Of a stretch of 37,553 bases of DNA, positions 32,184 through 37,553 are shown one piece after another. Position 1 is the stretch's first letter; each line of letters opens with the position of its first letter. This DNA comes from Armatimonadetes bacterium CG06_land_8_20_14_3_00_66_21 (GTDB taxonomy: Bacteria > Armatimonadota > Abditibacteriia > CG2-30-66-41): positions 1 through 37,553 of the forward strand of contig PEVN01000388.1 in NCBI GenBank assembly GCA_002779825.1, read 5' to 3'. Under the pieces are notes generated by a model, which was not told the DNA's origin, searched no databases, and saw only the letters and a program-made list of their open reading frames with translations. The position numbers and the translations under genes were made by a program.

Positions 32184-32840
32184 ATGATCGCGCTGGAAAA
32201 CGTCCGGAAGGTATACCGCACCAAGCGTGGCGAGGTTCCGGCCTTGGACGGGGTCAGCTTCTCAGTTGCGGCGGGTGAGTTCCTCACTGTGCGGGGCCCC
32301 AGCGGCTGCGGCAAGTCGACGCTGCTCCTGACGATTGGCGGAATGGTGCGGCCAACCCAGGGCACAGTCACGGTGGACGGCAAAGACGTGTACGCCCTGT
32401 CCGCGGCGCAGCGCGCGGCATTCCGGGCGGACAACATTGGCTTCGTGTTCCAGATGTTCCACTTGGTGCCGTACCTGACGGTGCTGGAGAACGTGTTGCT
32501 GCCCACGGCCGCCGGGGGCGGGAGTGCCGGTGAGGCTGAAGCGCTCGCCTTGCTGGAGCGCTTCCGGATGACCGACCGCGCGCACCACAAACCGGCCGAA
32601 CTGAGCACCGGCGAACGCCAGCGCGCCGCGCTTGCCCGCGCGCTGCTGAGACGGCCGGGGCTCCTCCTGGCCGATGAGCCCACGGGCAACCTGGACCCGG
32701 AGAACGCCGCGGAAGTCATGAGCTATTTCACGGAGTACCATCACGAGGGCGGCACGGTGGTTCTGGTGACGCACGAACAAGCCGCTGCCGACCATGCTCA
32801 CCGGACCGTGACGATTCGCGGCGGGAAGCTCGCGCAGTGA
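32184..32840 (+). CDS. LolD/MacB-type ABC transporter ATPase
   Basis: A 218-residue ATP-binding subunit for the FtsX-type permease. Walker A is GPSGCGKST (38-46), the Q-loop lies in FVFQMFHLVPYLTVLENV, the signature in LSTGERQRAALARAL, Walker B in LLLADEPTGNLD, and the switch histidine in VLVTHE. The TGNLD string is typical of LolD/MacB/FtsE ATPases, not ModC. GAGGGA precedes the ATG. The stop overlaps the start of the binding-protein gene (TGATG), so translation of the two is coupled. Confidence 0.9.
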   Translation: MIALENVRKVYRTKRGEVPALDGVSFSVAAGEFLTVRGPSGCGKSTLLLTIGGMVRPTQGTVTVDGKDVYALSAAQRAAFRADNIGFVFQMFHLVPYLTVLENVLLPTAAGGGSAGEAEALALLERFRMTDRAHHKPAELSTGERQRAALARALLRRPGLLLADEPTGNLDPENAAEVMSYFTEYHHEGGTVVLVTHEQAAADHAHRTVTIRGGKLAQ

Positions 32841-33739
32841 TGAAAGCTCCCTCGAGGCGCGTTCCTTCTCGACCCACCGGCGCTGCGTCACTGACGATGG
32901 CTGCCGGTGTCTGCCTCGTTCTGGGGTGCGTCGTCGGCTGTCGGCGCGAAGTGCCAACGCCCGCGCGACCGGCTGGCGTCGGCGCAGGCGCACTGCCGCA
33001 GGGGCGAGCGGGGAAGGCTGAGCCCGGCAAACACTCCCTCACCCAAGTCAGGCTGCACCTGTACTGCGCCAGTGCGCTACAGGAAGCGGCCGACCGAGTC
33101 GCGGCTGCCTTCACCAAGGAGACGGGCGCCCTCGTGATCTGCGACTACGCTGGGGCTGGCGTGCTGCTGGCGCAGTTGCGAAAGGGTGTGGCGGGCGACG
33201 TGTTCCTGGCGGACGATGCCCACTACCTCTCCGCCGCCGCGAAGGAGGGCTTGGTCTATTCGCACGCCGAGGCGTACTACTTGACTCCCGTGCTGCTGGT
33301 GAAGACCGGGAATCCGAAGAGCGTCCGGGCGCTGAGGGATTTGACTCGGGCGGGCCTTCGCGTCGGGCTCGGGTCGCCCACGGCGTGCGCGATCGGGCGG
33401 GCGACGGAGGCGCTGCTGAAGGCGAGCGGCGCACGCCTAACGGCAGTGAAGCGGAACACGGTGTTCACTGCCATGTCGGTGGACGAACTGGTTGGGCAAG
33501 TCCGGGAGGGCAGACTGGACGCCGCCATCGTCTGGGATGCAACTGCCAGGCAGTCGCCCGGGGGGACCGATTTCGTGCCCATCCCGTCGGCCCGAACCGG
33601 ATCGGCGCGCGTATCTGTCGGGGTGCTGAAGACGACTCAGAACAAGGAACTCGCTGACCGCCTTGCCCACTTCGTTACGGGCGAGAGCGGCCGCGCGATT
33701 CTCCGGACACTGCAGTTCACGTTGCCCCCCCCGAACTGA
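32837..33739 (+). CDS. ModA-like solute-binding lipoprotein
   Basis: A 300-residue exported lipoprotein. The signal segment AAGVCLVLGCVVGC ends in a good lipobox (VVGC). The mature part is one ModA-type unit: LYCASALQEAA, YAGAGVLLAQL, GDVFLADDAHYL, LTPVLLVKTGNP, VGLGSPTACAIGR and GRLDAAIVWDATARQ. It matches the first half of the double protein encoded at 27909-29426 over its whole length. Two starts are possible, GTG at 32837 and ATG at 32840; both overlap the ATPase stop. The family suggests an oxyanion ligand, but it sits in an operon with an FtsX-type permease, so its role may be sensing or delivery to that unusual partner. Terminator not evident. Confidence 0.9.
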   Translation: MMKAPSRRVPSRPTGAASLTMAAGVCLVLGCVVGCRREVPTPARPAGVGAGALPQGRAGKAEPGKHSLTQVRLHLYCASALQEAADRVAAAFTKETGALVICDYAGAGVLLAQLRKGVAGDVFLADDAHYLSAAAKEGLVYSHAEAYYLTPVLLVKTGNPKSVRALRDLTRAGLRVGLGSPTACAIGRATEALLKASGARLTAVKRNTVFTAMSVDELVGQVREGRLDAAIVWDATARQSPGGTDFVPIPSARTGSARVSVGVLKTTQNKELADRLAHFVTGESGRAILRTLQFTLPPPN

Positions 33740-33815
33740 GCCACAGACGTCGGCTGCCGGTGTAGGGCTGCCCGCTCGGCAGAACTCGCCGGGCAGGCGA
33801 GGGAGACTGAAGAGA

Positions 33816-34712
33816 TCAGACCGCGTTGAGGAGTTCGCGCAGTCGCGCAATGCTCACGCGAGCGACCCGGTCCAGCGTATCCTCGCTGCCTCCCTGCACG
33901 AATGGCGCGCACATCTCGAACCCGACCCAGCCGTCGTAGCCGCCTGCCCGTAGCCCGCCGAGGAACGCCCCGTAGTCGATGAAGCCTTCGCCGAGCGGGA
34001 CCATCTGCAGGTAGGGCTGCTCCTCCGAGTAGCTCACCAGCGACGGGTTGTAGCGGAACCGCTTGCGGCGCTGGTAGTCGGCGACCGTCGTGAAAACCGT
34101 CCGTGGTGCCAGCGTCCGAGCGGCTTCGGCCAAGTCGTCTCCGTGGAGTGCGGTGCTCCAGGCGTCGAAGCAGGCGCGGCAGTGGGGGTGGTCGATCTCG
34201 GTGAGCAGGTCCCTCAGGGCCAGGTAGTGGACGGCGTGGTCGTGGTGGTTCTGGATACCGAGAGTCACACCGTGCGCGGCCGCCCTGTCGGCCGCCTCGC
34301 GGAGGGTCTCCACCACTCGCCGGTGAACGTCTGCGAACCGTATTCCCGGCCGCTCGAAGGCAGTGAACACGCGCACCACCTCGGTGCCCAACTCCGCGGC
34401 CAGCCGGGCCAGCTCGGCGAGGTACAGGACTTCCTTCTCAGGATACGGGTTGTCCGGGAAGTCCATTCCCGCGCCGAGGTCGGTGTACCCCGCCAGGCAC
34501 GCGACCTCTACGCCTTCGCTGTCGAGGAGCGCCCGCAGCTCGGCGAGGCGAGCCGCGCCCAGATCCAACACGGAGCAGTGTGGCCGCTTGGCCATCAGCA
34601 TGACAGCCTCGGCTCCCAACGGTCGCACCTTGCGGATGACCTGCTCGATCGGCAGGCACACCTGCCCCGGCCAGACCCCGGCAGAGCTCACCGAATGCAG
34701 CGCGATTCTCAC
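33816..34712 (-). CDS. Sugar phosphate isomerase/epimerase (xylose isomerase-like TIM barrel)
   Basis: A 298-residue cytoplasmic protein of the AP endonuclease 2/xylose isomerase-like superfamily. It has MRIALHS at the start, VRVFTAFERPG, LGIQNHHDHAVH, CRACFDAWSTALHG and GYDGWVGFEMCAPF. The usual first metal-ligand glutamate is Gln in the IQNHH motif, a variant I have seen in this family; D and the C-terminal E are kept. Substrate unknown. The start is GTG with GGGAG nine bases upstream, and the gene lies 15 bp after the nucleotidyltransferase gene, so the two are probably co-transcribed. It converges on the ModA-like gene; the 76-bp gap shows no strong hairpin. Confidence 0.85.
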   Translation of the reverse strand: MRIALHSVSSAGVWPGQVCLPIEQVIRKVRPLGAEAVMLMAKRPHCSVLDLGAARLAELRALLDSEGVEVACLAGYTDLGAGMDFPDNPYPEKEVLYLAELARLAAELGTEVVRVFTAFERPGIRFADVHRRVVETLREAADRAAAHGVTLGIQNHHDHAVHYLALRDLLTEIDHPHCRACFDAWSTALHGDDLAEAARTLAPRTVFTTVADYQRRKRFRYNPSLVSYSEEQPYLQMVPLGEGFIDYGAFLGGLRAGGYDGWVGFEMCAPFVQGGSEDTLDRVARVSIARLRELLNAV

Positions 34713-34727
34713 GGCGATGCGGCTCCC

Positions 34728-35486
34728 TCAGAAGTCGTCCAGGTCGTCATCCAGGCCGAAGTCCAGCGTCCCTACCGGCGCTCCCTCGACGTGGCTGTCA
34801 ACGCCCTCCCAGTCCGTCATCTCTCCCAGCTCTGCCGCGCAGTACTCGCAGGCGAAGATCTCCTTGGCGTCGGCTTCGCGGCGGGAGAGGGCCGTCTTCC
34901 GACCACAGATTGCGCAGCGGTACGCACGGCAGTCGTGACAGCGGATGGGGGACTTCCAGCCGTGCTCCCGAAACACCTTCTGTTGGTGCGCCGTCCAGAC
35001 CCATGCCTCTCCGCAGTCGAGGCACTTGAGACGCCGATCCGAGAGCGGCTTCGGCAATGACCACCCCACCAGCGCCGCCTTCTCCATCACCTCGTTGCGC
35101 CACGCCGGCAGGATCCCGCCGGCCCGGCTCCAGAGCACCTGGGGCTCGACATTCAGGAAGAGCCGCTCATCGAAGTCGAAGTTGGGGTCCACCAACAGCG
35201 GCTCCACTTTCTTGACGCCAACCCAGCCGATGAAGCTGCGGTCGGCCGCACTCAGGATCCAGACGGCCCATTTGTGCGAGATCGACGTGAGCCGCCGCGC
35301 CGCCCGGGCCACGCCTTCGACGGCGTCGCGACTGTCGATAAGCACCGCCAGGTCGAGATCGCCCGGCTCCACGGTGTCGGTGGCGGTCGAGCCCACCACC
35401 GCCACCTCCACGACGCCGGCGAGTTGCTGCGTCTGGTCGGCGAACTGCTGAGTCATTCGCTCGAAGCGATCACGAATGGAATCCAT
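34728..35486 (-). CDS. Nucleotidyltransferase-fold protein fused to two zinc ribbons
   Basis: A 252-residue cytoplasmic protein. The N-terminal half (about 1-120) has the minimal nucleotidyltransferase signature: VAVVGSTATDT with GS at 32-33, followed by GDLDLAVLID with the metal-binding DLD at 43-45. The C-terminal half has four C-x-x-C knuckles, at C155/C158, C183/C186, C191/C194 and C213/C216. The first pair, with the W-x-W-T-A-H-Q-Q-x-x-F string between them, resembles the probable zinc-ribbon domain PF13451. It ends in a very acidic tail (DFGLDDDLDDF). MNT-type proteins transfer nucleotides to proteins, RNA or drugs, or serve as antitoxins; no HEPN partner is next to it. The ATG has GAGGAG upstream. 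Confidence 0.8.
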   Translation of the reverse strand: MDSIRDRFERMTQQFADQTQQLAGVVEVAVVGSTATDTVEPGDLDLAVLIDSRDAVEGVARAARRLTSISHKWAVWILSAADRSFIGWVGVKKVEPLLVDPNFDFDERLFLNVEPQVLWSRAGGILPAWRNEVMEKAALVGWSLPKPLSDRRLKCLDCGEAWVWTAHQQKVFREHGWKSPIRCHDCRAYRCAICGRKTALSRREADAKEIFACEYCAAELGEMTDWEGVDSHVEGAPVGTLDFGLDDDLDDF

Positions 35487-35604
35487 CGAAGGGCGCTCCT
35501 CTCTGAGGGGGTCACCTGCCCACGGAGAGGGTAATACGCCGCGCCCGGTCAGAATCCTGCCGGCGGAAGTTGCTCTCGATCCACCTCTTCACCGACCCGC
35601 GAGG

Positions 35605-36378
35605 TCAGACATGCGCCGCCGAATCGTCGCTCTGCAGCGCCGCCAGGAGCGAGTTGATCTCGTCATCCACTTCGGCGGGGTCGGGCACCATGCGCGCGAT
35701 CTCGTTGCGCAGGGCTTCTCGGTAGCGCTCGCGCAGGCGGTGCACCGCCATCTTCACCGCGCCCTCCGCCATGCACAGCTCCTGGGCCAACTGCCGGACC
35801 GGCGGGGCGTCGTCCTCCCCGGAGAGGAAGACCTTCAGGTGGTCGAAGAGCCGCTCTTTGCCCACGTCAACATATCGGCGCCGCACGCGCTGCCTCACCC
35901 GGTCGAGGACGGTCAGCGCCCAGCGTCGCTCGTAGATTCGTTCCGGCGTCGACTGGTCCGCGGGTTCGCGGGAATACCAGTCTTCGGCTGACGAGAAGTC
36001 CAGCGAGAGTGGCAGTTGCCCGCCGCCGCGCTTCTGGGCACTGGCCCGGACCCGCTCCTTCGACAGGAAGTTGCTCAACGCCGTGAGCAGGAACGTGCGA
36101 AAGCGGCCGCGTTCCCGATCCGCGACCCTGAGCGTCTGCTTCTCGAGCAGCGTGGTGAAGAACTCCTGTGTCAGGTCCTCGGCATCGTCCGGGGAGTAGC
36201 CGCGGCGGCGAACGTAGGCGTACAGCGGATACCAGTACGCCTCACACAGCGAAGCCAGGGCTCCGCCCGACTCGGGCGAGGAGCGGTCACCCGCCATGGC
36301 AACCATCTCCCACTGCGTGGCAGGGAATTGCTCCGCGCTGCGTGGCACTGAGTTCCGGTCTGGTGGAGGGAGTGGCAT
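35605..36378 (-). CDS. ECF-family RNA polymerase sigma factor (planctomycete type)
   Basis: A 257-residue sigma factor. Region 2 shows LCEAYWYPLYAYVRRRGYSPDDAEDLTQEFFTTLLEK and region 4 shows LAQELCMAEGAVKMAVHRLRERYREAL, the helix-turn-helix that contacts the -35 element. The stretches QEFFTTLLEK, ADRERGRFRTFLLTAL and AQKRGGG are characteristic of the large ECF groups found in Planctomycetota, usually paired with Ser/Thr kinases; no kinase is in the window. No anti-sigma gene is adjacent. The start at 36378 is chosen because it follows a TATACT -10 box at 36419-36424; the open frame further upstream crosses that box. Confidence 0.9.
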   Translation of the reverse strand: MPLPPPDRNSVPRSAEQFPATQWEMVAMAGDRSSPESGGALASLCEAYWYPLYAYVRRRGYSPDDAEDLTQEFFTTLLEKQTLRVADRERGRFRTFLLTALSNFLSKERVRASAQKRGGGQLPLSLDFSSAEDWYSREPADQSTPERIYERRWALTVLDRVRQRVRRRYVDVGKERLFDHLKVFLSGEDDAPPVRQLAQELCMAEGAVKMAVHRLRERYREALRNEIARMVPDPAEVDDEINSLLAALQSDDSAAHV

Positions 36379-36418
36379 CTCAGGCGTTCGTGAGGGCGGC
36401 TTCGAGCTTCGCGCTCTA

Positions 36419-36424
36419 AGTATA
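36419..36424 (-). promoter_or_regulatory. -10 box for the sigma-factor gene
   Basis: TATACT on the minus strand, about 40 bases upstream of the ATG at 36378. No good -35 at the usual spacing, so activation or an alternative sigma factor may be needed. Confidence 0.4.
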
Positions 36425-36474
36425 GCCAATCCGAACCCGACCTCGTGTGGCCTTGGGTTGGGCCGGCTTCCCTC

Positions 36475-36491
36475 GCCTTGGCGGCGAAGGC
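36475..36491 (-). terminator. Hairpin after the radical SAM gene
   Basis: GCCTT and AAGGC enclose a 7-base loop 17 bases past the minus-strand stop at 36509, with imperfect C-rich/G-rich pairing outside it. There is no T-tract. Confidence 0.25.
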
Positions 36492-36508
36492 TGCCGGGGA
36501 GGGGCGCC

Positions 36509-37553
36509 CTACGCCGGCACCCGCCCCAGGGCCTGTGCTTGCGCGACGCGTTCGGCATCGGGGCCCTGCACACTGTCGAGGCTTCGCAGACCGGGTGTGC
36601 ACTGGGGACCGCAGTTGCAGACGTAGTTCCACGGATCCTGGCCGAGGAGGTCGCCCAAGGCGGCCCACATCCGCGGCGTCTCCGCGCAGAGGGTGACCGG
36701 CGTCGCGGGGCTGAGGCGTTTGGCTTCGGTGAGGAAGTGTCGATAGAGCGTCTCTTTGACCTCGAACGGGAACGGTCGCTGCCCGTGGAGCGACCGGTCC
36801 CACGGCTCGGGCTGACGTTGTGTGGCCCAGGCCGCGTTCACGAAGTCCGGGTCGAGGTTGTCCAGACCGAAGGCGGCGTCCATCTCCTCCATCGTGTCGA
36901 AGAAGACCATCTCGAAGCTCAGGTTGTCCGGTGTCACCTGTCGAAAGAGCTGTTCGAGCATGTCCGTAGTCTCGTCCTGCCAGCCGCGAATGGGGATGAG
37001 CGGCTTGAACTTGAAGCGCACGGGGTAGCCGGCTTCCTGGCACTTGCGGGCGGCTTCGAGTCGCTCCTCCATGGTGGCCGTGCACGGCTCGAGGCGTCGG
37101 CTGACGGAGTGGGTGGTGAGGGTCCACAGCATGATCGTGTGCCCGCGGTGCTCCAGTGGCAGCAGGAAGTCCACATTGGCGCTCTTGCTGAACAGAACGA
37201 GATACTGGTCTTTGCGCCGGGCGAAGTCGTCCACCAGTAGCGCACAGGCGCCGTACTCCGGCTCGATCGCCAGCACGTCCTGCTCGACGTCGTATCGGAA
37301 CGTCTTCTGCCACGGAGTCTCCGCGACGAGCCGATCGGCGCGCTCGAGGAACTCCTCCACGTTGAGCATGATGGTGTACACCGACCCGCGTTGGCAATAC
37401 GCGCACCGGTGCAGGCAGCCCCACGCGCTGTGCAGGTCGTGCAAGCTCCAGCAGACCAGGCTCAGACCTCCTGATCTCGGACGGAGTGGTCCGCGGTCGT
37501 GGCTGCAAGAAGAGCCTTGAATTCCCGGTGTTTCGGTGAGTTTGTGGGTGCGG
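36509..37553 (-). CDS. SPL-like radical SAM protein, 5' end outside the window
   Basis: Member of the spore photoproduct lyase-like radical SAM group. The Fe-S cluster motif C-x3-C-x2-C is in GCLHRCAYCQRG. It is followed by LVLFSKSANVDFLLPLEHRGHTI and by the strand VRFKFKPLIPIRGW, both typical of the group. A C-terminal CNCGPQC may hold a further metal. Reading on past the TTG at 37444, the same frame stays open to the window edge and gives family-like sequence (GGLSLVCWSLHDLHSAWGC), so the true start lies beyond 37553 and the TTG is not the start. The reaction is unknown: photoproduct repair is one option, but non-spore-formers carry many paralogues. Confidence 0.8.
   Translation of the reverse strand, partial: RTHKLTETPGIQGSSCSHDRGPLRPRSGGLSLVCWSLHDLHSAWGCLHRCAYCQRGSVYTIMLNVEEFLERADRLVAETPWQKTFRYDVEQDVLAIEPEYGACALLVDDFARRKDQYLVLFSKSANVDFLLPLEHRGHTIMLWTLTTHSVSRRLEPCTATMEERLEAARKCQEAGYPVRFKFKPLIPIRGWQDETTDMLEQLFRQVTPDNLSFEMVFFDTMEEMDAAFGLDNLDPDFVNAAWATQRQPEPWDRSLHGQRPFPFEVKETLYRHFLTEAKRLSPATPVTLCAETPRMWAALGDLLGQDPWNYVCNCGPQCTPGLRSLDSVQGPDAERVAQAQALGRVPA

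Noticed and set aside
34728-35486. MNT antitoxin of a HEPN-MNT toxin-antitoxin pair
   Set aside because: No HEPN-type small gene is adjacent; the neighbours are an isomerase and a sigma factor.
36509-37444. TTG at 37444 as the start of the radical SAM gene
   Set aside because: The frame stays open to the window edge and the upstream residues fit the family, so the gene is cut by the window.

Overview
The window is GC-rich DNA of about 37.5 kb from a bacterium that most resembles a Planctomycetota or related PVC/Hydrogenedentota/Armatimonadota-type genome. No rRNA or other phylogenetic marker is present, so this is inferred from gene content. The pointers are Tat-exported Gfo/Idh/MocA oxidoreductases, a ThuA-HEAT-discoidin protein, PQQ-like and BNR propellers, formylglycine-enzyme-like lectins, a planctomycete-style ECF sigma factor with the QEFF motif, and many hairpin repeats between genes. 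No insertion sequence, tRNA, rRNA or cas gene was seen.

Left part (215-7552, minus strand): three secreted multi-domain proteins. They are a PEGA/TPR protein, a protein built of repeated concanavalin-like sandwich modules, and a BNR/sortilin-type propeller. Middle part (7886-26013): an accessory region for breakdown of complex glycans. It holds a PQQ-like propeller gene broken by an in-frame amber codon, a truncated NAD-epimerase gene, a Tat-type nucleoside hydrolase, a GH30 endo-beta-1,6-galactanase-like enzyme, an uncharacterised alpha/alpha-toroid protein, an FGE-like domain protein without the catalytic cysteines, a GH141-like beta-helix enzyme with a CBM9-like tail, a GHL10-like TIM barrel, a sugar-phosphate isomerase/epimerase, the ThuA-HEAT-discoidin protein and a Gfo/Idh/MocA oxidoreductase. 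The genes alternate in strand and are separated by hairpin repeats. No SusC/SusD pair is present.

Right-centre (25888-33739): two ABC systems built around molybdate-type (ModA-like) binding proteins. The minus-strand operon encodes a double-length ModA-ModA fusion, a ModB-type permease, a ModC-type ATPase and a small membrane protein, with stop/start overlaps. The plus-strand operon encodes an FtsX/MacB-type permease, a LolD-type ATPase and a single-domain ModA-like lipoprotein. A nitrilase-family amidohydrolase and a DUF2007-like membrane-anchored protein lie between them. Pairing an FtsX-type permease with a periplasmic solute-binding protein is the most unusual arrangement in the window.

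Right end (33816-37553, minus strand): a second sugar-phosphate isomerase/epimerase, a nucleotidyltransferase fused to two zinc ribbons, an ECF sigma factor and an SPL-like radical SAM protein whose start lies beyond the window.

Two kinds of non-coding structure recur. The first is hairpin repeats, including a perfect 33-bp inverted repeat and a perfect 24-bp one. The second is short degenerate tandem arrays with 7- or 9-bp period. These sit at gene borders or inside signal-peptide codons (2302-2337, 12904-12921, 15706-15740, 24501-24527, 27032-27063, 30995-31022).
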